Positions 17,753 to 25,299 of a DNA stretch of 64,000 bases are shown here, in pieces; the first letter of the stretch is position 1; each line of letters opens with the position of its first letter. The position numbers and the translations under genes were made by a program. The notes under the pieces were generated by a model that saw only the letters and a list, made by a program, of their open reading frames with translations, was not told the origin of the DNA and did no database searches. This DNA comes from Plesiocystis pacifica SIR-1. GTDB lineage: Bacteria > Myxococcota_A > Polyangia > Nannocystales > Nannocystaceae. The stretch lies in contig NZ_ABCS01000009.1 in NCBI RefSeq assembly GCF_000170895.1, positions 62,001-126,000 on the forward strand, given 5' to 3'.

Positions 17753-18154
17753 GTGAGCACCATCGAGCTACCCCCCGAGCCCGGCGCCTTCCCCAAGAGC
17801 GCCCTCTTTGACGGTCCCTACACCGCCGTGCCCGAGCTGCCCCTGGGTAAGTGGAGCGTGATCGCAAACCAGCGCATCTACGTGCTGACGATCCACGGCG
17901 AGAAGGGGGGCGAGGTCTCGGCCGAGCTCAACAGCGGCGACGTGGTCGACGCGAAGTGGGACAGCAAGAACCAGCGCCTGACCTTCACGCGCGTGGTCCC
18001 CAATGTGGTCAAGCAGTCGTGGACGGGCTACGTGATGGCCCACGACCCCGACGACCCCAAGATGCGGATGGCGGGGACCTTCGAGAACATCAAGCCCATC
18101 GTCAGCCCCAACGCGAGCGGGTGGTACGCGACGATGAACCTCGAGAAGAAGTAG
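17753..18154 (+). CDS. Small hypothetical protein, beta-rich
   Basis: 133 residues from the GTG at 17753, which sits 7 nt after TAGACT (17740-17745). No signal peptide or membrane helix is seen. The sequence alternates hydrophobic and polar residues (RIYVLTIHGEKGGEVSAEL, QRLTFTRVVPNVV, YATMNLEKK), suggesting a small beta-barrel or lipocalin-like fold, which is only an inference. No family is recognised. It is convergent with the kinase gene and probably monocistronic. Confidence 0.7.
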   Translation: MSTIELPPEPGAFPKSALFDGPYTAVPELPLGKWSVIANQRIYVLTIHGEKGGEVSAELNSGDVVDAKWDSKNQRLTFTRVVPNVVKQSWTGYVMAHDPDDPKMRMAGTFENIKPIVSPNASGWYATMNLEKK

Positions 18155-18164
18155 CTCGGCGGGC

Positions 18165-19475
18165 TCAGTCCGCCGCCAGCCGCTTCGCCAGGGTCTCGAC
18201 GAAGCGGGCCATCCACGGGTTCCAGCGCGCGACGTCTCGCTCGAACAGATCCCGCGTGATCACGCCGACCTTCGTGGGCTCGAGGGCCCGGACCGTGGCG
18301 GTCCGGCGCACGCCCGCGAAGATCGCGGTCTCGCCGAAGACCTCGCCGGCGTCCATGACCCGCAGGCGCTGCTCGCCGCCGTCGTCGCCGACGCGGGAGA
18401 CCTCGCAGCTGCCGTCGATGATCACGTAGGCGGTCTCGGCCACCTCGCCCTCTTGGATGATGACCTCGCCGGGCTCGTAGGTGCGGATCGGGAACTCCCA
18501 GCCGGAGCCGCGGGAGTAGGCCTTGAGGGCGTCGGCGAGGGCCTGGGCCGAGGGGTAGCGGTCCTCGGGGTCGAAGGCCATGGCGCGCAGGATGATCGCC
18601 TCGAGGGCCGGCTCGATGCTGGGGTCGCGGACCGAGGGGGGCTGGAAGCTGCCGGCCTTGGCCCGCGAGCGCATGTTCTCCACGGAGCCGGCGCCCGAGT
18701 AGGGAGCGCAGCCGGTGGCGACGTAGTAGAGCACGCCGCCGAGCAGGAAGATGTCCGTGGCCGGGGTGACCTTGGCGCGCACGGCCTGCTCGGGGGCCAT
18801 GAACGCGGGGGTGCGGACGACGATGCGCTTGCCCCCGAGCACGGCGGCCTCGCGGGAGCGTCGGGCCTCCTCGCGGGCCTTGCCGAAGGGCTGCGCGCCG
18901 CCCCAGTCCATCAGGTAGACCGCGCCGAAGCGGCCGAGCATGATGTTCTGCGGCTTGATGTCGCAGTGCACGTAGCCGATGTCGTGGGCCGCCGCGACGG
19001 CGCCGCAGATGCGGACGATGGCGTCGACGAGGTCGAGGAGCTCGGCCCGGGTGCGCTCGGCGAGGGCCGAGCGGCGGACCACGCTCGACAGCGTGTCGCC
19101 CTCGATGCGCTTCATCGTGTAGTAGACGTGGTCGTACTCGCGGACGCCGATCTCGTAGATGGGGACGACGCAGGGGTGCTCGAGGCGGGCGGTGACCCGG
19201 GCCTCGCGGATCAGCGAGGCGACCAGGGTGGGGTTCTCGCGGTGCTCGTCGGCGAGCTGCTTGAGGGCGACGGTCCGCTCGAGGCCCTGCTCGCGGGCGG
19301 CGGTCACCGAGCCCATGCCCCCGCTGCCGATCAGGTCACCGAGGCTGAGCCGACCGCTGGTCGGGAGCAGGGTGCGGATCAGATCGTCGAATTTGGGCGC
19401 ACGCTCGACTCGCCGCGCCCGTGAGTCGAGCAGGGTCTCCGTGGGCTCCATGGAGTCTTCGCTGTCCGCTGCCAC
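18165..19475 (-). CDS. Ser/Thr protein kinase with C-terminal cyclic-nucleotide-binding domain
   Basis: 436 residues from GTG 19475, chosen because TAAACT lies 8 nt upstream on the minus strand. Kinase domain about 40-305: GSGGMGSV, Lys72 in VALKQL, HCDIKPQN in place of HRD, and DWG in place of DFG, then APEQ. Residues about 315-436 form a cAMP/cGMP-type domain (GSGWEFPIRTYEPGEVIIQEGE, MDAGEVFGETAIFAGVRRTATVRA). The catalytic Asp and Lys remain, so it may be active; HCD and DWG also occur in active kinases. Direct control of a soluble kinase by a cyclic nucleotide is suggested. No membrane helix is present. Confidence 0.93.
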   Translation of the reverse strand: MAADSEDSMEPTETLLDSRARRVERAPKFDDLIRTLLPTSGRLSLGDLIGSGGMGSVTAAREQGLERTVALKQLADEHRENPTLVASLIREARVTARLEHPCVVPIYEIGVREYDHVYYTMKRIEGDTLSSVVRRSALAERTRAELLDLVDAIVRICGAVAAAHDIGYVHCDIKPQNIMLGRFGAVYLMDWGGAQPFGKAREEARRSREAAVLGGKRIVVRTPAFMAPEQAVRAKVTPATDIFLLGGVLYYVATGCAPYSGAGSVENMRSRAKAGSFQPPSVRDPSIEPALEAIILRAMAFDPEDRYPSAQALADALKAYSRGSGWEFPIRTYEPGEVIIQEGEVAETAYVIIDGSCEVSRVGDDGGEQRLRVMDAGEVFGETAIFAGVRRTATVRALEPTKVGVITRDLFERDVARWNPWMARFVETLAKRLAAD

Positions 19476-19650
19476 CGTCGCATAGTTTACGGCCCTTGGC
19501 GCCGCTTGTCGCGCCCCGTATTTGCGGCCGTTATCGCTGTCCTGGACCCAACCTGCGCCGCTTTGTGCACACCACGGCGCCGGGTGGGGGCCGAGCGAGC
19601 CACGCCCACTAGACATCCCTTGGCCCCGCTCAGGCTGCTAGTTTCGGGCG

Positions 19651-21330
19651 GTGAAACGCCAAAGCGTGCTGCGTAGTGCCCCTGCCCTCGGGCTCTCGAT
19701 CGGTCTCGTGACCGCCCTCGCCGGGCCCGCGCGAGCGGACGAGCCGCTGCTCGAGCGCTACACCTACAGCGGCAACGCGACCTTCTTTGCGACCGGCGGC
19801 GCCCTGGCCATCGACGGGCCCGACGCGGACACGACCAACGTCGACACCCTCTTGCACCCGGGCGTCACGACGATCTCTGAGGCCGACATCCCGCCCGGCG
19901 CGATCCTGCGCCGCGCCTTCCTGTACTGGGGCGGGTCGATCCCCGACAACGAGTGCAGCGACGCGAGCAACATCGACGACGAGGTCTCGTTCACGCCGCC
20001 GGGGAGCGAGCCGATCCTGGTCGAGGCCGAGGACTGCTACTGCTCGGACTCCGGCGCGCTCAACTACGACATGCAGCTGTGCCGGGCCAACGTCACCAGC
20101 TTGCTCGGCAGCCTCACGGGGGACTACGCCGTCGACGAGTTCGACGCGCTGATCGCCAACGGCTCGACCAACACGGCCTCCTTCTCGGTCGTCCTGGTCT
20201 ACAGCGACCCCGACTACCCGACCCGCCGGATCGCGCTCTACGACGGCCTGATGACGCTGTCCTCGGACAACCCCGAGCCGAGCGTGAGCGTGAGCCTGGG
20301 CAACATCGAGGTCGACGACCCGGCCGAGGGGGACCTGACCTGGTACGTGATCGAGGGCGACGAGGGCGGCTCGGGCGACGAGTCCGTCACGGTCCAGGGC
20401 ATGCCTGGGGGCGCGCCGGTGCTGCTCTCGGACGGGATCAACCCCGCCGACAACCCGATGAACCACACCATCAACACCACGGACCCGCAGCAGACCGACG
20501 CGCTCGGCGTGGACATCGATCAGTTCTCGATCGACGCGGCGATCAGCCCCGGAGACGACACCGTGCTGACGACCTACAGCGCGGGCACGGACAAGTACTG
20601 GCTCGCCTACAACATCGTCGCGGTCAACGTGTTCGCGCCGGACTTCCAGTCGGAGTCGGCGAAGACCTGGACCCTGAGCGAGGACGCGGACGAGGACGGG
20701 GAGCCCTCGCCGGGCGACACGATCCGCTACACGATCAGCCTGACCAATCAAGGCAACGCGCCGGGGACGGTCGCGCTCGAGGACCCGATCCCGCCCGAGA
20801 TCGAGAGCTGGGCCCTCGTGGACGCCGGGGGAGGCGTGGACGCGTCGACCGAGGACACGCTGGTCGTCGAAGACATCGCGGTCGAGGTGGGGGGCAGCAC
20901 CGCGGTGGTCGTCGACATGATCCTCGCCGAGGTGCCCGACGGCACGCAGGTGGTCAACGTCGCAAACTGGGCGGCGCAGCCCGACGAGGGCGAGGGGCAG
21001 CTGTTCGCCGAGCCGGTGATCGTGGTCAACCCGACGGCCGAAGACGAGACGGGCACGGCGGAGTCGACGGAGGGCACCGAGACCGAAGAGTCGACGGAGT
21101 CCGAGGGCAGCTCGGGCGACGAGAGCGGCAGCGACGGCGAGGGGTCGAGCGGTGACGGAGCCGACGAGGTCGGCGGCGAGGCGACGGGGGCCGACGACGC
21201 CGGGGGGCTGCTCGACGACGAGGGCTGCGGGTGCTCGAGCGCCTCCGAGGGCGCGCCCCTTCGCAACGCCTTGGGGCTGTTCGCGCTCACCCTCGGGGCC
21301 GGCCTGGTCCGCCGTCGCGCGAGGGCCTAG
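19651..21330 (+). CDS. MYXO-CTERM surface protein with DUF11-like repeat
   Basis: 559 residues, GTG start 6 nt after TAGTTT. A signal peptide ending in GPARADEP leads to a domain with several Cys (DNECSDAS, DCYCSDS, MQLCRA) and YWGGSIPDN, then a DUF11-type segment (EPSPGDTIRYTISLTNQGNAPGTVALED). The tail is a long acidic Ser/Glu/Thr/Gly linker, followed by the MYXO-CTERM sorting signal: GCGCSS, a hydrophobic helix (ALGLFALTLGAGLV) and RRRARA. Such proteins are thought to be cleaved and anchored at the cell surface in myxobacteria. This gene is the best taxonomic marker in the window. Confidence 0.93.
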   Translation: MKRQSVLRSAPALGLSIGLVTALAGPARADEPLLERYTYSGNATFFATGGALAIDGPDADTTNVDTLLHPGVTTISEADIPPGAILRRAFLYWGGSIPDNECSDASNIDDEVSFTPPGSEPILVEAEDCYCSDSGALNYDMQLCRANVTSLLGSLTGDYAVDEFDALIANGSTNTASFSVVLVYSDPDYPTRRIALYDGLMTLSSDNPEPSVSVSLGNIEVDDPAEGDLTWYVIEGDEGGSGDESVTVQGMPGGAPVLLSDGINPADNPMNHTINTTDPQQTDALGVDIDQFSIDAAISPGDDTVLTTYSAGTDKYWLAYNIVAVNVFAPDFQSESAKTWTLSEDADEDGEPSPGDTIRYTISLTNQGNAPGTVALEDPIPPEIESWALVDAGGGVDASTEDTLVVEDIAVEVGGSTAVVVDMILAEVPDGTQVVNVANWAAQPDEGEGQLFAEPVIVVNPTAEDETGTAESTEGTETEESTESEGSSGDESGSDGEGSSGDGADEVGGEATGADDAGGLLDDEGCGCSSASEGAPLRNALGLFALTLGAGLVRRRARA

Positions 21331-21581
21331 GCGGTGATGAAATCCGCTACGACCCAGCGCTGGGCCAAGCTCGACGTCCTCGCGTGAAGGCGCGCGCGGG
21401 GTTGGGGAAGCTCCAGCGCGTGAGCACCAGGGCGAACTCGAGTCCGCGGACTGCCGCTCGCCGCCCTGAAGGTGGGCCACGGTCGGCGTGGGTGTTTCCA
21501 ACCGCCTCGAGGGAGCGAAGTCGCAGGAAATACGCGTCGATCGCAACCTCGCCGACCCTCGAATCACACTAGACTACTGCG

Positions 21582-21947
21582 ATGTTTGGAAAGTCGATCA
21601 CTCTCACGGCCACCCTCTTCGTGTCCGCCTTCCTGTTCACTGCCTGCGAGGGTGGGGAGACCACCGTCGGTGAGCAGACGCAGCTTCGGGACCTCGAGTT
21701 CGTCCCCGGCATGGCCAAAGGGCCCTGCAAAAAAGCCTGCGAGATGGACGACGCGTGCGGGCTTCAGGACTTCGACTCGTGCATCGCCGAGTGCGACGTG
21801 GTCCCGCCCGATTGCATGTGGGCGGCGGCAGCGGTGCTCAACTGCAAGCGCCACCTGACCTGCGAGGAACTCGAGGAGTCCGAGCTCTACTGCGGGGATA
21901 CCTACGTGGACTTTGGCGAGTGCGTCTTCGGTGCTGCGCCTGAGTAG
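21582..21947 (+). CDS. Small Cys-rich lipoprotein
   Basis: 121 residues. The signal ends in FLFTAC (Cys about 22) so it is lipidated. The mature part has nine further Cys (CKKAC, DACG, SCIAEC, DCMW, LNCKR, LTCEE, LYCGD, GECVF), probably a disulfide-stabilised domain outside the cytoplasm. TAGACT is 6 nt before the ATG. No family is recognised. Codon third positions and overall composition are less GC-rich than in neighbouring enzymes. The upstream 250 bp hold nothing recognisable. Confidence 0.75.
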   Translation: MFGKSITLTATLFVSAFLFTACEGGETTVGEQTQLRDLEFVPGMAKGPCKKACEMDDACGLQDFDSCIAECDVVPPDCMWAAAAVLNCKRHLTCEELEESELYCGDTYVDFGECVFGAAPE

Positions 21948-21975
21948 TCGGTGAGCGCTGGGGTGGGGCTGCGAT

Positions 21976-22033
21976 GACGCACCCTGGGCCGCGTTGGGTT
22001 TCTCCACAGGCTCCAGACGCACCCTGGGCCGCG
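21976..22033. repeat. Pair of 18-bp direct repeats
   Basis: GACGCACCCTGGGCCGCG occurs at 21976-21993 and again at 22016-22033, a 40-bp period, in the spacer after the Cys-rich lipoprotein gene and directly before the B-type palindromic repeat. It may be a remnant of local duplication; no function is suggested. Confidence 0.6.
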
Positions 22034-22061
22034 CGCTCAAACAACCGATCGGGGCTCTAGC

Positions 22062-22219
22062 AGGACATCGGAGACGTCCTCACGACACCTCGCTTGGTCT
22101 TTTCGCCGAGCTCTTTGTCGCCAAAACTTGCGGTGGGATCCACCACAGCGGTGTTTTGGCTCCGCGATCTCGACGAAAATCCACGGCGCGAGGAGCCGCG
22201 ATGACTTCTCCGATGCCCT
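22062..22219. repeat. Repeat B, copy 1: full-length imperfect palindrome
   Basis: A 158-bp sequence almost identical to 44302-44458 (a few substitutions and one indel). The two ends are imperfect inverted repeats (AGGACATCGGAGA at the left, TCTCCGATGCCCT at the right) and complementarity continues inward through GCCAAAAC/GTTTTGGC to a centre at GGATCC, so the whole unit can fold into one long hairpin. It is preceded by CTAGC and followed immediately by repeat A. It has no coding capacity and behaves like a MITE or BIME-type element. Confidence 0.85.
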
Positions 22220-22220
22220 A

Positions 22221-22320
22221 CCGAGAAAGGCAGCCGCCCACGGGTTCAACGCCAGCTGAGTCCGTGGACGATGCTTTCGTGGATCATGGGTCCCGGCGCG
22301 GCCGGGGTGGGCGACTGCTA
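22221..22320 (+). repeat. Repeat A, copy 1 (100 bp)
   Basis: A 100-bp unit starting CCGAGAAAGGCAGCC and ending GCGACTGCTA, identical to the next 100 bp and nearly identical, reverse-complemented, to 38972-39071 and 44201-44300. Its ends carry a 12-bp inverted repeat (GCAGCCGCCCAC / GTGGGCGACTGC) and it contains internal hairpins, including CCCGGC-N3-GCCGGG. Confidence 0.9.
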
Positions 22321-22420
22321 CCGAGAAAGGCAGCCGCCCACGGGTTCAACGCCAGCTGAGTCCGTGGACGATGCTTTCGTGGATCATGGGTCCCGGCGCG
22401 GCCGGGGTGGGCGACTGCTA
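22321..22420 (+). repeat. Repeat A, copy 2 (100 bp, exact tandem)
   Basis: Exact tandem copy of 22221-22320. Its last three bases (CTA) are read on the minus strand as the TAG stop codon of the Coq4-like gene, so the element abuts that gene with no spacer. The identity of the two tandem units points to a recent duplication by slippage or recombination. Confidence 0.9.
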
Positions 22421-23062
22421 GGCGGTGAGGGCCTCCGCCGCCACGTACTCGTCGCGGGCGCCCTCGATGTCCAGGCGCGCGCGTAGGGTCTCGAGGGGCG
22501 TGTCGAAGTCTTCCTCGAGGCGTTCGGCGATGAGCAGCTTCGCCGCCTTGCCCATGGCCCAGCCGCGGCGGAAGGCCCGGAAGGCCTGGCCCAGGCGCAG
22601 GGGCGAGAAGAGGGGCGCGACGAGCAGGGCGGTGAGCGAGGCCATCTGCAGGCCGCGGCTGTAGTACTGCCCGCCGACGAAGGCCCACACGCCGACCTCC
22701 CCGGGCCAGCTCGAGTCGAAGCCCGTGAGCACGTGGACCATGTCGTGGATGATCCCGTAGCGGATCACCAGGGCGTTGCGGGCGACGATGTCCGCGGGTA
22801 CCTGGTCGGAGAGCAGGAAGGGGTTGAGCCCGTTGGCCTTCAAGAAGCGGGCGTACTCCCGACCGAGGGTGCCGGCGGGGAGCTGCTCGAGGGCGTCGAG
22901 GTCGACGGGCGGCCGGTAGTCGCGGACACCGTCGAGCTGGGCCTCGACCTCGGGCCGCGCCCGCGTGCCGCCCAGCTCGCTCTTGTAGGCGGCGACGTCC
23001 CCGAGGCGGTTGGGGTCGCGCATGGCCGAACGCAGCTCTCGAAACACTTGCCAGCGATTCAT
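22418..23062 (-). CDS. Coq4-like protein
   Basis: 214 residues from ATG 23062, which has TACGAT 7 nt upstream on the minus strand. The Coq4 signature HDxxHx11E is complete in IIHDMVHVLTGFDSSWPGE and continues GVWAFVGGQYYSRG. Eukaryotic Coq4 is a zinc-binding protein needed for coenzyme Q synthesis and recently linked to C1 decarboxylation/hydroxylation of the ring; bacterial homologues are sporadic. Whether this host makes ubiquinone is not shown here, so the role may lie in another quinone or lipid pathway. The stop codon is shared with the edge of a tandem 100-bp repeat, so the C-terminus may have been altered by insertion. Confidence 0.88.
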   Translation of the reverse strand: MNRWQVFRELRSAMRDPNRLGDVAAYKSELGGTRARPEVEAQLDGVRDYRPPVDLDALEQLPAGTLGREYARFLKANGLNPFLLSDQVPADIVARNALVIRYGIIHDMVHVLTGFDSSWPGEVGVWAFVGGQYYSRGLQMASLTALLVAPLFSPLRLGQAFRAFRRGWAMGKAAKLLIAERLEEDFDTPLETLRARLDIEGARDEYVAAEALTA

Positions 23063-23179
23063 GACTCTAATCGTAGATCGAGTCAGTTTTTTGGCCAGGA
23101 AAACTCGACAGCGCAAAACTTGCGCTTTTTCTGAAAATTCCGATGCTGGGACCCACTGTAGAGGGTGTAGACTCGTGCC

Positions 23180-23800
23180 ATGAAGGCCAGTGTCTGCGGG
23201 CGAGCGGCGATTCTGACCGTTCTTGCCTGTATGGTCAGCTGCAAGGGCAACGCGCCGGGGGTTCAGTCCGAGGCGGAGCCTGCGCCACCGTGCAGCCTCA
23301 ACGGCATGCTGTTTCGGGATACGCCGGACACCAACTTCGAGCGCTGTGGCTCTTCGGGGCTGCCCCTGTCCGACGCGGTGAGCCGCTGCATCCAAGAAGC
23401 GAGCGCGGCCGAAAAGCCCTTCGTGGTCGAGCTCGAGGCGAACCGACTCTCGCGTCTGAGCGGCTACCAGATCGCCATGGCCGGCGCGCACTTTGGCAAG
23501 GAGCAGCGCTACGAGGTCCGCATGTATACCGAGCTGTCCGCCTCCGAGGGCCAGCGCGAGGGGGTCGACCTGGTGCTGACCAGCCCGACCAGCGGCGTCG
23601 AGCTCATGGCCGACATCGGCTCGACGCTGACCTGCTCCCACGGCGACGCGCCGCCCCTCGGCGACTTCGAGCCCGTCGCTGGCGTGGAGCAGCACCGCTT
23701 TCACGTCGGCTCGTGCCGTGAGTGGATCGACGCCAAGGCCAACATCGCGTGGGTCTTCCACTACGATCCGGCGCACGTCCTCGACTGCCCCCAGAAGTGA
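23180..23800 (+). CDS. Lipoprotein of unknown function
   Basis: 206 residues. The signal peptide (AAILTVLACMVSC) ends at a lipidation Cys followed by KGNAP. Further Cys at APPCSLNG, ERCGSS, SRCIQE, LTCSHG, GSCREW and LDCPQK suggest disulfides outside the cytoplasm. TAGACT lies 6 nt before the ATG, giving a leaderless arrangement. No domain is recognised. The YjbR-like gene follows after 26 bp and may be co-transcribed. Confidence 0.75.
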   Translation: MKASVCGRAAILTVLACMVSCKGNAPGVQSEAEPAPPCSLNGMLFRDTPDTNFERCGSSGLPLSDAVSRCIQEASAAEKPFVVELEANRLSRLSGYQIAMAGAHFGKEQRYEVRMYTELSASEGQREGVDLVLTSPTSGVELMADIGSTLTCSHGDAPPLGDFEPVAGVEQHRFHVGSCREWIDAKANIAWVFHYDPAHVLDCPQK

Positions 23801-23826
23801 GCCCAAATGTCGGGCATGATTCGGAC

Positions 23827-24183
23827 ATGAGCGACGATCTGCTCGGGCGCGTGCGCGCCATCATCGAGGCTTTGCCAGAGACCTCGGAGAAGCTCTCCCA
23901 CGGCTCGCCGACCTGGTGGGGCGGGAAGCGGACCTTCGCCACCTTCCACTCGGGGTCCTACGACGAGGGCCGTCCGGGGGTGTGGATCAAGCTGCCCGAG
24001 GGCGCGCAAGAGGACCTGATCGCGACGGACCCCGATCGCTTCTATCGGCCCAAGTATCTGGGCCACAAGGGCTGGGTGGGGGTCCGCCTCGTGCCCAGGG
24101 CCAACTGGGCCGAGGTCGAGTCGCTGCTGGTCGAGGGCTACACCACGGTCGCGCCCAAGCGGGCCCTCGATCAGCTCAAGTGA
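23827..24183 (+). CDS. MmcQ/YjbR-family protein
   Basis: 118 residues, typical for the MmcQ/YjbR family (CyaY-like fold, annotated as DNA-binding). Characteristic segments are ALPETSEKLSHGSPTWWGGKRTFATF, GVWIKLPEGAQEDLIATDPDRFYRPKYLGHKGWVGVRL and the C-terminal LLVEGYTTVAPKRAL. The biochemical role of the family is unsettled. The start at 23827 is the ATG that begins the conserved domain. The stop overlaps the convergent FAH-family gene by 8 bp. Confidence 0.9.
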   Translation: MSDDLLGRVRAIIEALPETSEKLSHGSPTWWGGKRTFATFHSGSYDEGRPGVWIKLPEGAQEDLIATDPDRFYRPKYLGHKGWVGVRLVPRANWAEVESLLVEGYTTVAPKRALDQLK

Positions 24184-25072
24184 GCGGCGTGACCACGGGC
24201 GCGAGGGCGAAGCTCGGCGGGCCGTCGAGCTCCACGCGGGTGACCATGCCGGGCTCGAGGGCGCTCACGCCCGCGGGGGTGCCGGTGAAGATCAAGTCGC
24301 CGACCTCGAGGGTCATGCACGCGCTGAGGTGCTCGAGGAGGGTGGGGACGTCGAAGATCATCGCGCTCGTTGGGCCGTCCTGGACGAGCTCGTCGCCGAG
24401 CAGGCCGCGGACGCGGAGCGCGTCGACGGGCGGGAGCTCGGCGGCGGGGCTGAGCCGGGCGAAGGCCGACACGGGGCCGAAGCCGTCGAAGCCCTTGGCG
24501 CGGGTCCACTGCTTGTCGCTGCGCTGGAGGTCTCGGCAGGAGATGTCGTTGCCCATGAGGTAGGCCCCGACGTGGGCCCAGGCGTCGGCGGCTGCGATTT
24601 GGCGGGCGCGTCGGCCGATGACGAGGACCAGCTCGGCCTCCATGTCGATGCGCGCGTAGCCGCGGGGCAGCGACAGCGGCTGGCCGGAGGCGAGCAGGCA
24701 CGAGGGCGGCTTGAAGAAGCTCAGCGGCGAGCTGGGCACCTCGTTGCCGAGCTCCTTGGCGTGGGCGGCGTAGTTGCGACCGATCGCCAACACCTTGGTC
24801 GGGGCCAGGGGCGGGGCGAGCACGGCCTGGTCTTCGAACAGGGTCTGCGCGGGGCCGAGGGCTTGGGCCTCGGCGACGGCCGCGTGCAGATCGGCGCCCT
24901 CGCTCGACGCGCGCAGGGCCTGGACCACGTCGGCGATCGGCTCCCACTCCTGGTTGGGCCCCGGGACCTCGCCCGCCGTGGCGCAGCGCAGGGTCGTGGC
25001 CGCGAAGGGGGTCTGGTCGGGCGCGTGGGTCCGCGCCAACCACAGCGTGGTCGGAGTCGCCAGTGCTGGCAT
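24176..25072 (-). CDS. Fumarylacetoacetate hydrolase family protein
   Basis: 298 residues. The FAH fold is recognised from KVLAIGRNYAAHAKELGN, the metal-binding ARIDMEAELVLVIGRRA (E-x-E), LMGNDISCRDLQ, and GDLIFTGTPAGVSALEPG at the C-terminus. Members hydrolyse or decarboxylate C-C bonds in 2,4-dioxo acids of aromatic catabolism, or act as acylpyruvases. The N-terminal 100 residues are the variable lid domain. TACTCG lies 6 nt before the ATG on the minus strand, so it is probably a single-gene leaderless transcript. Its exact substrate is unknown. Confidence 0.92.
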   Translation of the reverse strand: MPALATPTTLWLARTHAPDQTPFAATTLRCATAGEVPGPNQEWEPIADVVQALRASSEGADLHAAVAEAQALGPAQTLFEDQAVLAPPLAPTKVLAIGRNYAAHAKELGNEVPSSPLSFFKPPSCLLASGQPLSLPRGYARIDMEAELVLVIGRRARQIAAADAWAHVGAYLMGNDISCRDLQRSDKQWTRAKGFDGFGPVSAFARLSPAAELPPVDALRVRGLLGDELVQDGPTSAMIFDVPTLLEHLSACMTLEVGDLIFTGTPAGVSALEPGMVTRVELDGPPSFALAPVVTPLT

Positions 25073-25148
25073 CCGCTGCGAGTAGCATCGGCCATGACGA
25101 CCCGCAAGACGGGGGAGATGTCGGGGAGAGCGGTTGCGAGGATGGGAC

Positions 25149-25184
25149 CCCGCGCGGCGTCCATGGTCCGAGACGCCGCGCGGG
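25149..25184. terminator. GC-rich 13-bp hairpin downstream of the TPP-enzyme operon
   Basis: CCCGCGCGGCGTC (25149-25161) pairs perfectly with GACGCCGCGCGGG (25172-25184) around a 10-nt loop, about 115 bp beyond the stop of the Rieske/TPP gene. No T-tract is present, so factor-dependent termination or an mRNA-stabilising 3' hairpin is equally possible. The rest of the 227-bp spacer holds no convincing gene. Confidence 0.45.
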
Positions 25185-25299
25185 AGGATGAACGGGTTTG
25201 CTTGGATGGAGGGATGAACGCCGAGGCGCCCTTCACTGGAGTAGTACCCGCGGACCCGCGAATGGATTAAGGGTTTGCGAGATTTTTTGCCTCACCTCC

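Noticed and set aside
22221..22420. Possible CRISPR-like or satellite array
   Set aside because: Only two tandem 100-bp units without spacers, and the unit also occurs singly elsewhere; it is a dispersed repeat, not a CRISPR.
25094..25270. A 58-codon frame starting ATG with TAGCAT 5 nt upstream
   Set aside because: Promoter-like spacing is tempting, but the product is a basic, featureless sequence and a strong hairpin lies inside it. Coding evidence is insufficient.
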